This document shows, in pieces, positions 35,714 to 49,800 of a DNA stretch of 64,000 nt. Both the position numbers and the translations under genes were made by a program. The stretch lies in assembly GCA_036852015.1 (NCBI GenBank), contig JAANDG010000023.1:124001-188000 (forward strand), given 5' to 3'. A model generated the notes under the pieces. That model searched no databases, had not been told where the DNA came from, and saw only the letters and a program-made list of their open reading frames with translations. Source of the DNA: Pelodera strongyloides. Lineage: Eukaryota > Nematoda > Chromadorea > Rhabditida > Rhabditidae. The number at the start of each line of letters is the position of its first letter. Positions within the stretch are counted from its first letter, which is position 1.

Positions 35714-38700
35714 GGTATGAATCGCTTATCGATTAGCACACCGAATCAAGCGTGAAAAGCACTATCGATTGATGTGCAGTTTTCCTAGTTTTCGGTTACA
35801 CACACCCTGTCTTCGGGGGGTTTTCTGAATTCACAATCCAATTTTCACCGTTTTTCCCGTTCACGATAGTTTGTGTTCAGGTGTTGTTATTGATCACATC
35901 ACTACTTTCAATTTGTGTTATTTCCACAACTCCAGATTTGAACGACGTGATTGGATGCTATCTGGTGAGCAAGTTTATTCATTTAAATCTTGTATAATCA
36001 CTGATTGCCTCAGCACTTTCATACACGCGATTTTCTTGTTTATTTGTTCACACCCCATGATACAACTTGATGCAGAACTTTTTTCGGTAAATGCATTTGG
36101 CGCATTATTGAATCATTGGTTTCCCGGACAATAATACTTTGGCCGCATATGAAGCACAACCAAATATACTCTCTTAAATTTTGACGCTAGACTTTTTCCG
36201 CAAGTATTTTGTCTTTAATTGCCATTTATTACCTAGTAAAATAGTTAAATGTGCACACTTTGAATAGGTTAACGGCCAATAATTTTTCTCGCTGTGTCAT
36301 ATGAGTTATTTCAGTGACTCGGAACCATTTATAAACAGCTTACGCTCGTAAACATTTCATTTTGGTCTTTTTTTTCGCTAGTAATTCATCTACGTTTGTT
36401 CGCTGCGCAAAATTATATAGTCGTATATTTTGCTTGCTACAACCATAAAGCAACGTAGCATCAAGAATGCATGTTTGATGCATAGTTAATCGTCTACAAA
36501 TACATATATATGACGGGAGTGGTCGTGTATTATACACAATACTTGCCTCTTGTGGAAAACAAACGAATACATTATAGACAGAAATTATCAAGTGAGAGAG
36601 TTCTGGACTTATAAGTAATAGAGGTCGAGTTTACGTGCATATCCTTGCATCTAGCATTTGTCTGAACATGTTTTATAGACTGTCGCGGATTTCTCGACTA
36701 TCACGGATTTGTTGCAGCTTGCTTGCTTAAACCATTACTAGTTAGTATCATGTCTGAAATGTTTCTACATAATTTCCAACTTTTTTATTGCGAATACATT
36801 GCTCTCAATTCTGGAGTCAAATTTATTTGCTCTGTGTACGGCAGCCAGTCACGTAATTCTGAAAAGCGAGAACGTATGAAGAGTTGACTATTTATGACCG
36901 GGGCCATAGCGGAATCGGGGGCTAGAGCATTAATCAGCCGGTCCCATGCTTTCCCCTTAGACCACTGATGTATGAATGTACGTGGATACTGTCATGCTCA
37001 GGTAGTTATTAGATGCCCAGTCCGCCCATCAATCAATGCGAAGAATGGATGTTTGACCTAGTATATGTACTCGGTAGTGTACCTCATTGGCACGATGATT
37101 TCCGGAGGAAACTGGGCAACCGAATCCGCGGCCCGGAAGCGAGGCAGGCTGATCCCCCATTATTCTTTAATCCCTATACGTGCACTGAGAATGCAAAGCA
37201 AAATTCCAAATAGCCAAAAAGGTGTCTAGGAATGACAAATACATAAAACGAACTCAGTTCCATTACTCTTTGCCCTCTTATTAAGCGTTTTGATTATACT
37301 TCGATTTCTGACTAAGTAAGTTTTAAAAACCACCTTATGCCCTTTTTCTAAAAATTGCCTTATTGAATGTGTTAATTTTCACTTTTTGCCGGAGGCCGCC
37401 TTCAAGGCATTTCTCTTTCTTTTTCTTTGAAGATAAACGGCAGGAGAATCTTCGTACGTCCTATGTGCCCGCATCCATACAAAGAGTGAGAAGGCGACCT
37501 GGGTGTCGGATGTCGTCCTTATACGGCTTCTACTATGCCCCCCACATGGCCGGGCAGACAAAGTGAAATTCAATTGACACTGAAACGTGAATGCGCCCCT
37601 CTATTTCTTTTTCGTACAAAGCGCTCTATACTGAGCGAAAAAGGTTTTTGATTGTGTTCTTTCATGTTTTGATCCGCGCTTGACAAATTTCTGGTATATT
37701 AGCGGTTATTACCTTCCCCTTTCTTTGCGTTTAGGTCGCAAATAGGCCTAATATCGTAATTTCGAATGCCCACTAAAATTCAAATAAAATTTAGTTACTG
37801 GCTCATTGAGGAAATGCGAATAGTAATAGGATGGATAATTCCTGGGAAAGGGTGGAGAAAGAGAGGGGGAAACGAAGTAGAGGGTGGCGGCTTTGTAGCG
37901 ATGACATCACCCCATAAAAGGAATAGAGTCACCACAGGGGCGCACCATTTGGTCCCTGCGCAAAGATCGAGTGAATAGTGTACAAATGAGGAGGGGCAGA
38001 TGCGGCGGATTATCGTTCTTTTCGTACATTGGCTAGGTGGCCAGGGGCCCTTTTCGAGTATGTAATATACAGAAGCAAAACATAAATTGCTAGTGAGGGA
38101 CATCTAAACTTTGTCGTTGAATGCTGGTTACAACAAAAATTGTGTGAAGCTAGTAGTTAGACATGTCCCTGGAAGTTTTAGTGAACAAGATCAAAATTCC
38201 ACATATGCTTGCCTATGAAAGAAAAGTGAACTGTTGTTCTTTTCCTTTCTTTTATTATTCGATAATCCGGGTAGAAGAAGAAGATGCACCGTATCGTCCC
38301 CGGCCACGTCAGTTGTTCAACTGACCGCAAAACGCAATTATGTAGCTTCATTAAGTCTTTGAAGCACAGACGCCGTGTGCCACATTTGTGCTCCCGAGGG
38401 ACCATGCTGGAGGGGACGACTTCTGGTCTGGTCTCCGGCCCAGTTAGGCACGAATGCAGACGACAATTTGTCACAGGCAAAAGTTTGTTCGCAGAAGCTA
38501 ACGTGGTAAAAATGAGAGCACCTTCAACCGTGTACTGGAGTCACGAGACAGTAGACAATATTGGGATAAACTGGCAACATACTAATTGAAAGAAACTGTG
38601 AAAGAGACTCCGCTAGAAACAACACGTTTGATCATCTTTCTGTAAATTCCCTTTGGACTCATTGGTGTACCATAATCCACCATAATTTTTGTTCATCGAT

Positions 38701-40379
38701 TCCAACCTAACATTTTCTCTAGTTTCTCAGGCGCATAAGACGTTGCATAAAAATATTCGACGTTAAAGGGATTCTGTGATCAGAGGGGATAGGTGGAATG
38801 AATGCATATCTAACCTATATACTCCACTTTGTCTTTTTAATCCTCGTTGATTTCATTTTCCTCAATTCCAAAACTGAGCGCCCATAATACGAATACATCC
38901 CATAATGTGCATTTGCTTAACGCGAATTTCCCATTGGTCGTTATCAATCTTTGCAGACCAATGCTCAATGATTGCTCCGTATTCACAGTGCTAAATGCAT
39001 TTCGAATTTGTCGTTCGGGTGTCGCCCCGCGGGGTTGTTGTGAGGCTTATCGTGGGCCAATGTTAACCAAATTAGTGTGAGGCACAACGTAGCGAACGTA
39101 GCACAACTGCGAAAGGCTAAAACAGAAAGCCGTCGCAAGCCGATTTAGTATGGGAGAGACGACACAATCCCAAAAGCATAGTAGAACGACAGATACTATA
39201 GGGACCGGGAATACCAATACACAGGGGCTCTATAACTGTGGTTTACGTAAAGACAAACATGTAAGTACTTTTTTTACTTTTTTGTTTGTCACCTACTACC
39301 TTGCTTCTTTTTCTCTTCTTTATTTTGATAAACGAATGGGAGTAGTCTCGAGCGCTCTATATTTAAAATATAGACTGCCTGAGGACTTGCTAATAGATAA
39401 ACGTGCCGCTTAATCCTAAGCGATTAGTAGAGTTTTTTCGTGTATATTATCTGAGTGCTTGATGCGCACATATTGCTCGACTTTTATACGGAACATCACC
39501 GAGGTGTCGCTTCTCAAATGGAAGTAGTATTTCTAATTCGTATTCCTGCACGTATCTATTGTTGTGTTTTCGAAGCAACTTTATCTAGTTCTCTCCTAAA
39601 ATTTTCATCTAGTGGTTTATAGTGGGTTTACTGGAAACGGTATCGGGCAGCGGATCTGTTGCCGTCATCCTTTCAAAACCCAGGGCGGATATCGAGGGTG
39701 GCGCGTGTTCGGAGACACACATTGCCGCGCAGTTTTGTTCTCACTTTCTCCCAGGGGAATTCTACAGCACAATCAATTGGATAGAGCGGACATGGTCTTT
39801 TTCAGCACGACGGGGCCATAACCGGGACAAAGTAGATATAAAATGGAAGTTTCTGCGAGTAAATTGCCCAAATCCATCGAACGCAAATTATACTTTACCT
39901 CTAAACATGCACTGTGTGGTTGCTTGCGGTATCGCCAAAGTGATTGCACGCTTTTGCCATCTTCCAGCATATGTTGTCGAATCAGATATAAGGAATCACA
40001 ATGATCACAGCTAGATGTGCAATGTTTGAGGTTGCTGTGTTTTGTTACAGAGCGTTGCCTTTGGCTAGCAGAGTTCAGAGAGAGCACCTCTGATAGGAAC
40101 TGCATAGGCATTACGAAACTAAGCTGTAGTGTTGGACGTCATGCTGTCTTGCATAAGGTATCCCAGTATTCCCGTTCAAATCAAGTGTGATAGCACCTGG
40201 TGACATATGAAGTGTTCATTCATTCATTCCTCTCTTTGTTGGTGTTTTGAATGTAAACAAATTGCCAAGTCAACAGGAAATGCCCGTAGTTTGATGCCTG
40301 TAAAGGAGCCGTCGAGAATAGGAGCACCAAAAATATTAATAAAAAAAAACAATTGGGGGTTTTGGAGCAATACGAAATA

Positions 40380-40434
40380 AGCGAAACAATGGAAGTTACT
40401 TTTTATTAGCGAAACAATGGAAGTTACTTTTTTT
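40380..40434. repeat. Two-copy direct repeat, period 28 bp
   Basis: AGCGAAACAATGGAAGTTAC followed by a T run occurs twice, starting at 40380 and at 40408. Confidence 0.85.
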
Positions 40435-40643
40435 AATACACATGTGCTGGGTGAAGTACCTTTATGAAAATCTGTTTATTAGCAAATATTAAGTACCAGA
40501 GTTTCATAAATCTAAACTAACAAAGCTGAACTATATCAACGCAATTGAGCGTTTTGAAGAATACGCCATTGCTGCAAAATAATGAAAAATACCAGGAAAT
40601 TTTTCGTACAGTATTTATGGTGTCATCAATAAATTTGTTTCAG

Positions 40644-43600
40644 ATCTCATTATCAGTGGCCGATCTTCTATGCGCCTTGTTCATTGTACCGCTCAGCGTT
40701 TACTCGACGTTGGATCCACAATGGCAGTTCTTCGGGTCAAACTCCCTGGTCTGCAAATGTGCCGCCTACCTCCAAATCGCGTTATTTTGCTCAACGGTCT
40801 ACACCTTAGCGTGGATATGCATCGACAGGTCAGCCTCTTTTTGTACAACTATTTAGTTTCGCATCCAATTATGCCAACCCTTGGCCAACTTTAAAATAAA
40901 AGAGAAAATGCGATCAGCGAGTGATTTTTGATTTGAGAAGTTATGATATGTGAATCAAGTGCACCCAACCCTGCAGAGTCTTTCTGTATTTAATCTTACT
41001 TCCGAACATTTACATGACACATTTCCCCTGTGCCGAAGTGAATCAACTTGTCATTGTTTGTAGAACGGCATCAGTCCACACTTCCACCAGAATACAACAC
41101 ATTATTCGTTCTTGAGGAGACCAGTATTTGTTTATTTTCCTCATAAAATGTTTCTTCTCGAACTATACACATTCGCCTATGGCTAAATATATAAACATGG
41201 GCGAATAGCTTTTAAAAATGAGCATTTCCATCAATATCGCATTGAAGTTGTTATGATTGTGCTACTCGGAATTTATATGATGAAACTCCGGAAAGAAATT
41301 TAACATAACTTTTTTTCCTTTAAGAATTTCTTCCCTTGTTCAACCATGTTCGAAACTTGTCACAAACATGCTTTCCCAAAAAAATAACGCATTAGTATGC
41401 AGGCGAATTGACTACCTAATGATCATACCACAAATACTCGCGTATCTCACTCTTTCTTTTTTGATCATATTGCGGCTAACTTCTCAGTTAATATTCAAAC
41501 TTGTAAGGTAATAGCAAAACGACCAATGCTCAAAAACGTGTTCACGTTTTATGGCGGAAGAAGTTGTGCAGCGTAGAAGCCTTGTGAGAACCCAAATCAT
41601 GCTATCGAGGATGGCTTCCGGCCCCGGCGGGCAAAGCTTAATGAAGCGTGGTCACTTGTATAGATGCACACAAACAGGGGGCCCGCCGCCTGGCCTGTCA
41701 TTACTGCCGCGGATATAGAAAGGGGGTTTAACCAGGCACTGCGATCAGCTTCTGTGAAAATCGAATAGACAATTGAGAATGAAACCCTTAAATGTTGCAT
41801 TCTGGTTGATCAATTTTACTGCCAATGCGAAATAAAAAAAATTTGCCTCTAAATTTTGCATTCACAGACAGAAGTGGCCAAGACCAGTTTTCTTGATTGA
41901 TGTTATTGAAGCTAAAAGTCTTTTAGATATTCCGCCATGATGAAGCCTTCACGATATTCGGATCAGTCACTGACTCGTTGTAAATGTTGGATAGTCTTCA
42001 GCTGGCTCACCTCATTATTGTTATGCTGTCCGATTGTTGTCGCCAAGATGCAGGTTTGTCTTAACGTATGCTTTCGTTCCAAACGCCTAGACCCAATTAG
42101 CATTCGAAATAAGGCACGGTGATCGGCTCATTTTGCAAATGCGAATAAACCGCTCCGTCCTCATTACATCATGGGACGATATCGCCCATTCCACACAGAC
42201 GTCATGCAATTAGTGCACGGCACAGGAGGGCTCAAGAAGCAATTTCAAAGTAATTAGGAAGACAATTACAAGACACAGTTGGGAGCGATACACCAATTCG
42301 GGTAAAGTGCACCGAATAATAGCTTCCCTGACTCCTTGCAAAACTTCAAGCGTTTATGTGTGATTTATATCGAAAGAATATATTCAGTTTACGTCCAGCT
42401 TGTTATCTTATTTAAATACCGGGAGCAATTCATGATCCCATGTTAAAATCGGAGCAATACATTATTAGTGGGTCAAAGACTACTTTTCTTCTCTTGCACA
42501 ATACCGAGGTGAACACGCGGCACCGCCACAGTCATACATACAAAGTATCGCAAGCTGAAAATATTTGTCTGCCTTTCCACCTACAAACCGTTGTCATGGT
42601 GCTATGGTGCCGTTGCTTAGAAATTATGCGTGAATTGTACGGGAACATTGTCATTGATGGTTCAGAAACAAATTCCTTTGAAATAGTATAATGTGTTGAG
42701 TAGTATTGTGAAAATCTTGAAGAGGGATATGAGGGAACTGTAAAAGGGTAACTTAAAAAAAACTTGTTGGTGGACTAGAAAAAAACTTCATATTCAAAAT
42801 ACTGCCACACAAGGGCCGTGAGTTGATTCATTGGTTTCATTTTAACAGCTTCATTTTTATTACTTGTTCCCAACGAACAGCTTCATTCTTATTACTAGTT
42901 CCCACTGAAATTCCTGAGAAGAATCTACACCCGGTTGAGCTGTAGTTGAGATGCATGGAGTGAATAACATCATTTGAATACTTAATAATACCGGAATCAG
43001 CTCATCGAAAACTTGTGTCACATCTGTAGGCAAGAACCGTTCCCGTTCTACTTGACGAAAATTCAATACCATTTTTTTCTCAAAGTGCTTGTTTGAACGT
43101 ATACCCAGCGTTTTCAATTCAGATTGCGCGTATCCAGAAAATGTATGGAATGTATAAACTCACGTGTTGCTATAGTATAAGAAAATTGTATGTATTCGGC
43201 CGGCGTCTGTGCCCAAGCATCTGTTCCAGTAGAGGGAGCCCATATTTCACTCTCAAATTGGGCAGTGCCCCAAGCCAATACCGCCTTTTTGTTTCTTTTC
43301 CTTTCCCTCGACAGGGACAAAATGTATTACTGGCCGGTCTCCCGACGCACACTGCTGTTCTGATTAGCACCTCCACATTCACACCCAGCATACTTAAAAT
43401 AAAAAGGGGGTTGGAATATGTTAAATGGGAATTAGCTGGCGTGGGCCTCGCTGTTTACAAGCTAGGTAACTAACAACAAGTATTATAGAGTTGCGTATTT
43501 TTAGTACAAAGAGCTTATTGATAAATCGTTAGGATCTAACCATAAGCCAAACCAGTGGAAGCCTAATTATATTAAACGAGACGTTCTGCCGTAGATGATG

Positions 43601-44695
43601 AAGTATACCAGCAGCGGAAAACTATGATGTGTAAAACTATGAGCATTTTCTTAATAATTTGTTCATAATGACTATTATGCGTCATTAATACGTTGTATGA
43701 TAATTAGGTGATTTGGTAATATTTATTTTATATTGCAGGTGGTCTTCTGGGAGGACGCCGAGCTGTGTGTCTTAGACTGGGCGGCCACATCCGCATACTC
43801 GGGCACATTGGCAGTATTGGTGTTCGTACCAGCCTTCGTCACAGTGGCCAGTTCAGGGTGGAAAATTATACGAGCGATGAGGAATCCACATGAGGTACCC
43901 GTCTTCTTTGCACCATTTTCCAGGCGATCTATCAGGAAAAAAAATAAACAGATCGCATACCAATAATAAACGGACAAGCGCGTGCGTTTGGCCGTAGTTT
44001 AGATGAAATAGAAAACAAGGCTAGACGGTTAAAACAGTCTACCGAGAAGCAGACCCATAATGTGGACGTTCAAGGTTTTCTTTTGGGATGTATTTGCATG
44101 GTTTAAGCTGGAGGACACGCAACGAATGGTGGTGGAGACTGATCCGAACTTTGTGCTCACCATGTTCCTGCTGGTGGCTTTCGTGCTCTCCTGGTTACCT
44201 CTTCTATGCTTGAAGGTGGCCGGTTACTTGATACCACTCGATTCACATACGGATATATCGCTGGTGCGTTTTCGTTCTATTTGAGTTTGAAGTGTAGTGA
44301 CGCATACTTTGAAAAAATCAGACAATAGCCAATCATATAGATGTTAGTCTTATCCGCCACGCTGCTCTAAATTCGCGCTAGAGTGGCGCAAAAAAATGCC
44401 GTTATACCCTCATATAGCGGATATAATCAGTTCTTTATTTTTTCAAACCATTGCTCTATTTAACAAAAATTTCTTATATTTTGCATCTGCACCTAACTAG
44501 ACTCTTCTTTAGGTTTCGTTTATCTTCGTATGGTTGGCCGTGGCGGGACCGTCATCAAAGTTCCTCATCTATATGTTCATCAACAGCTCATTTCGTAATG
44601 CCGTCCTCCAATGGAGACCTTGCATTGCTTGCTGTTGTCCAGCAACACAACGACGACAAGAGTACAGCAATATTTCCTACAACAGCTACTTGTAG
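40644..44695 (+). CDS. Class A GPCR, partial model (TM2 to C-terminus)
   Basis: Rhodopsin-type receptor, ligand unknown; sequence style is amine-like or GPR21/52-like. Readable exons: 40644-40828 (TM2-TM3: [20 protein letters not shown]), 41927-42053 (DR is completed as [11 protein letters not shown]4), 43739-43894 (TM5: [13 protein letters not shown]), 44108-44263 (TM6: [16 protein letters not shown]) and 44513-44695 (TM7: [16 protein letters not shown]; tail ends NSYL, stop). The usual SLxxAD, DRY, xWLP and TM7 xxFRN features are present; the TM7 NPxxY is replaced. The exon with TM1 is not found. A possible third-loop exon near 43998-44075 ([16 protein letters not shown]) does not join in phase with its neighbours. 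Introns hold GC-rich repeat-like patches (41580-41760, 43190-43400). Confidence 0.8.
42845..42904. repeat. Two-copy direct repeat, period 32 bp
   Basis: A 28-base unit beginning ACAGCTTCAT and ending GTTCCCA occurs at 42845 and 42877 with two differences. It lies inside a GPCR intron. Confidence 0.8.
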
Positions 44696-46839
44696 TATGT
44701 GACGATCACTTCACAAAGTGTTTGATGAAAATACCAACCTTCAGAAAGTTTCATAATCCCAGCTTCAAGCGAGCGCTAAGATAGCATGGATTTATTTCGT
44801 AGTCTCCCTCCTTGTACATAGTGTGGTTTGCACTTACCCCTATAGGGCCATGTTGGTCAGCGTGTAAAGCGGCAGTATCACTTCAAAACAAGGTTCATTT
44901 GATCTTGATGATATTTCCGACTGCGATACATTGTCGGGCTAATATTTTATCAGCATTACTTTGCTCAAGCTTAACGTAAGATGTTTACACAAATATAAGC
45001 GTAGAGAATCATAAGTATTATGAGTCTAGCAATCAAACAGGCAGTTTACCTGACAGAGTTCTATGTGTTGTTTTAGCCGACGGAATAAGGCCACATATTG
45101 AAGTGATGCTGCTCCTGTGCATGTTTTTCGTTTAATTCGCAGAGTTACATTGATGCGTTGGGGCTCCTCTGGTTCTCAACGACACGGTGTTATACGTTTT
45201 TTTTTTGTTATCTACTTCTAGGACCTATATATATTTCAGAGTCTTTATCGTATCTATACGCAAGCGGGTTCATAATAGAATTGTTCAAGCAGAATTTAAG
45301 ACTTGATTGTATTTATCCAGATTTATTTATTGCTTATGTTTCCGTTCTGTCTCTATCATCTATGAGTCATACACTAGTTGCTTCTGAAACAAAATGAGAA
45401 ACATAAACTTCTTTCAATCTCTGCTGCTGACTTGCCATACGTGTCAATCCTTACACTTTCACAAGACTTTACTTAAATTCAACTGGAGTATGTAGTTGAG
45501 TTCACGTATTGTGATGCTTGGTTTATTTTTTACATGTGTACAATATTATGTTTTGTTTTCCTTACGTGAGCTCAATTCATTCCCAACTTACACTGCTGTC
45601 ATACAAAATACAGCATAATAATATTTTTTTTGCAATTTTAAAAGTTATATTTCCTCAAAATCTGTTTTGTGACCTAGGGTGGCATGATTTCATTTCTAAT
45701 TGTGATTTTTCCTTAACTTTTTCATTGTTTTTGCTCACTATGTTCTTCTACCATTCGGTGTGGTGAAAACGATTGGGGTCACTGTAAAGTCGTCTCACTT
45801 TTATTTATTACAATGTTAATAACATCCCAACAATCAAATAATTCAGCCCAGGCAAGATTGGCAATGCTGCCCAGTGAATATTAGAGAATTCAAAATTCCA
45901 CCCAATGGTATGGCTTCGTTGGCACAGTGTCAAAGATGTGAAGACTTTCACCCAGCCTCTCCATGTGCTTAATACATTAGATAATTCAAATATTGATGCT
46001 TATAATTAGAAGCTGGACACTCTAGCATTAACCGGCACATATTTGGTATTGCCCATCGGTGTGGATTGATTGGGATGTTATTAATGATTGTAGTGAATAG
46101 AATACGAACGAAACGGCGATTTTGTCATGACCCTAACTCTAGTAAGATAGGTTTTATGCTAATAATGGTTCAATTAACCTTTACTGGCCAATTTTAAAAT
46201 ATTGTACCCAAGTAGAATACAAAAGAAGAGCCGTCATTGAATGATATTTTCGGGATATTTTTGAAATTCTACTAAACAAGATCAGATCGTATTCGTTGAA
46301 TATTCTTTTTTTTTGCGACCCCGATGAAACGCTTCACTTTTCTTAAAGAAATTTGTTCACTATTTTTGAACATCAGATAAATATTTTTATATTTTTAGTT
46401 ATTTTGTGCATTCGGAACACTGCAATGTAATTCGAAACAATTTACAGCAAGATACACTTTTCAATTTACGAAATACTAAAGACAAATATTTCAACAGCGA
46501 CGACTTCCCGAGGTGAAGCTGTTTGAAAATTATAAACAAATATTAAATATAGGTACATTTTATGGACCCGACCCTTTAAAGAGTAACTGTGAAATAGAAA
46601 CTGTAGACAAAAGAGAGCCACTGGTGTCGAGGTAAAATATGCTTGTTTCAATATGCAATTATATTTAAAGCCCTGAAAATAATTGCTGTCCTAGAGTAGA
46701 TGCGACCAGCAATTGCCTCTATCCCCCGGTTTCATTGTCCTTTTGCATGAGTGCGGGGGCAGTCCGAACGTAGGCGGAGTCCTGAACACTGCCTCCCGAG
46801 GGGGGCGACAACCGACTGCGGGGGACACGTACGACTGCG
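44696..46839. other. Intergenic region
   Basis: AT-rich 3' flank of the GPCR and 5' flank of the next gene. I see no coding exon. It contains one copy of a short dispersed repeat at 46020-46064. Confidence 0.4.
46020..46064 (+). repeat. Uninterrupted copy of a short dispersed repeat
   Basis: The string CTCTAGCATTAACCGG, one base, ACAT, then ATTTGGTATTGCCCATCG is contiguous here. At 48955-49299 the same two halves are separated by about 300 bp. Confidence 0.8.
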
Positions 46840-49800
46840 ATGCGCGGCCTACTCATATGTCTCACTATTTACACCGTCTTGGTACAGTGTCAAGAAAAAG
46901 CTGAAGTCGACATTCGAGTATCAGGAGCATGTAGTCCGAGTAAGTTCTTCAAACGTTCTGCGTTTCTTTTGTTACAGGAGTTTTGCTTATGAAAACTAAA
47001 AACTAAACTTTTAGTTGCTTTCAGAAAAGTAATACATCTCGATGTATGCGAACTATATATCCATCCAAGTGATCAATGAATATTTAATATTCATTGCCGT
47101 CTGTTACTGCAACATAGGGTAATGATTGCGGGTTTATCGTTTGCCTAATATTGTAGGCAAGTTTTCAAATCCACTGGCTATTCTCAATTTTGTTCACCGT
47201 TTTTCGTTTGCCACACAATCATTTGAAAAACGTTCTGTGGTGATGTGTTGTAACTTAAATAGGAGAAATAGTGCATTCCACTTGTGAAATGCTCTTTTCT
47301 TGGGAACAATCCTGAATGATCAGAACACGTGATCAAAACAAATATTTTTTTTTGTAACCATTCTCTTTGTGTAATCGATCAATATTGTCTCAAGTGTTCG
47401 ATTGTGGATCGAGGGTTCTTTGTCTCCTTGTTTCTGCTCGTTTGTGAGACTGGATCGCCAAGTCAGGATTCCTATCCAGCCTTTCTTCTCTTAATGCTAG
47501 GATAGAACATGCACAAGCATAAATATAAATATCCAAAGGATTATAACATCAATATTTCTCCCTAGAGGCTTCCTATTTGGGCATAGCCTTTAACTATTTT
47601 TCCTTTAACTGTTTAGTACCTCTTCACATGAGCTTTTACTTCCTTTCTGTGGTTGAGAAACACGATGGATTCGGTCAATGACTAGACCATAAAATGCTTT
47701 TTAACAACCGTTGAAAATATATTCGAATGGTGGTAGATAATCTTTTGTGAGCAACGGTCATGGTTCATTGGTAAAAAAGCGACAGAAAACTACCAGTTCT
47801 GGGGGGTGGGGGAATGACAGCATAACTGTCTGTGGGTGGAACAAATGCATACGGGTTTGTTGACTTGACTAGTATGAATTATGGGCATGACACTGTAGTA
47901 ATTCGTTTAATGTTATGCATTTCGGTAGCTAACAACACACTACACTCCAATGTGTGGGTATAGAAGCGCATTGCTAGCAATCCTTCCTCTGGGTTCTGTA
48001 AGTGAAAACAATGTTTCCAATTGTGCTCGAGTAATATAGATATTTGTCACTTAAAGCGGAAAAATGGTCTGTCTTGCAATCTCGTCAAATCTTTGCAAAG
48101 ATCATCCCGTGGATATTTTAAAGTGGGACATGTGACGAGACCAAAGTGAAAGGGAATCATTTCTCTCTCATACAAATTTGGCACAAGAGCTCGGGAATCA
48201 ACGAGACTGTGCTTTCGTCTAGTCGAATAGCTAATGTCGTGTTATGAACATATTGCCTTCTTTCATATTTGCATAGGATGTCATGAGTATGAATTGAAAT
48301 TGCAAACGAAAAATAAGGAAATGTAGATAAAATAAAAGGCACTAATACTTCATCCAAATGTCGCTATTGGAAGTATTGTCTATACGATTTACGGGCTTTT
48401 CATTTTTTTTCCCAGTAGTTTTCCGAATTTGGTGTTTGAGGCTCTTCTCCACATTATTTCTCGTGATGTTTTCAAAATTTCCTGTCTTGAGATTTCAGCC
48501 TGTAAAATTTCGAAAAGGAAAATCATTGTTCAAAGTACTTTGCGACCATCCGGATCTGTCTCTTTATTTTCAAAAAGGGATGATCGAATTATGTACATGA
48601 TGATGGAGATGATGATTTATTGTCTGCTGATTTAAGGACTCTCCTTGAAAAAATACTTGGCTGTGATGCACAGAGGTTATAACAAGTAGTTTTGCTCTCT
48701 ATGAGCATTTGCAGAACATAAAACTTATTTCCGTATTTTGCAGTCTACTTGCAACGAAAGGGTATCGATGTTTCAAAGTACAAGCCGGCCATCCGTTTCA
48801 ACCCGGACAAGATACAACTGATCCCCAAAAATCCAATCATTCCAGGATGTATTAAGATCAAGGCTGAAGGTTAGTTCCACATTTCACTCTTAAACAGGTA
48901 AACACATGAAACTAGTAAGATTAATTCATAGTCCAGCAGAAAACATTATCGTCGCTCTAGCATTAACCGGTACATGCGGTTTATCTTCACAACGTATGTT
49001 TAAATTTAGATCCTACAATTATTCTTCTCGTAGAGGTAGTTCTAGGATTGTTATTAATAGGGCATCAAGAAATGTTCGGAAACATTCATTTGTCCATAGA
49101 ACGTCCCTTATGATTGAACAGAATGCTACGAATTTCCTGTGATTTACTCCGAATTTGCTTGCTGAGACATTTTACTACTGCTTTATTATGTTTTATTTAT
49201 TATGTGTATTTTATAACACAAACTGCACGTTATATTGCTTTCTTTGATTGTCTTTGTGCGTAATAAATTATTATACATATTTGGTATTGCCCATCGTGTG
49301 AAAAAAAAGCTGTATGTGAAATAGAACAACGTGTCAGTTAAAATAAAGCAAGACTGATATAATAAAAAAGGACTGTAACAAAAGGATTCCAGGTGTCGAA
49401 ATCACCAAGCCCATAAAGAATTTGGTGGCCGAAATTGAGATGAGGATTGGTGGTAAGTCTCTTGCTTTTCTTCAATGGTTTTTCATTCATTCGTACGTGA
49501 CTCCATACATAATTATTTTTTTGTTATTTATTATTGTATTCGCACAAGGCTGAGAATGTGTTAAATATGGAAGCACCACCATTCTTTCATTTAAAAAAAA
49601 CATCTAGGAACTCCTGATCCGAATAACCCGACGCTTCCATGCAACAAGAAAATCGACGACAGGGTCAATCAGTGTCCATGTGCGAAACTCGAAAACACAT
49701 GGTGAGTTTTAAGTTTATTTTCCATTAACTACGATGCACTTTTCACTTAAATCATCCGCTCAAGTCTTGTGTTTAACATAAGATTCTGAATTTTAAAAAA

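Larger units (their letters stand above)
34204..40643. other. 6.4-kb region with no resolved coding exon
   Basis: No complete gene is visible. The region should contain the 5' exons (N-terminus and first membrane segment) of the GPCR that starts to be readable at 40644, but I could not find them. GC-rich patches at 35435-35713 and 36900-37170 stand out. Open frames at 39150-39413 and 39622-40014 show no membrane segment or family motif. Confidence 0.4.

Noticed and set aside
39612..40014. Overlapping plus-strand frames as the missing TM1 exon of the GPCR
   Set aside because: The products are polar with no 20-residue hydrophobic run or GN motif, and no suitable phase-0 donor follows.
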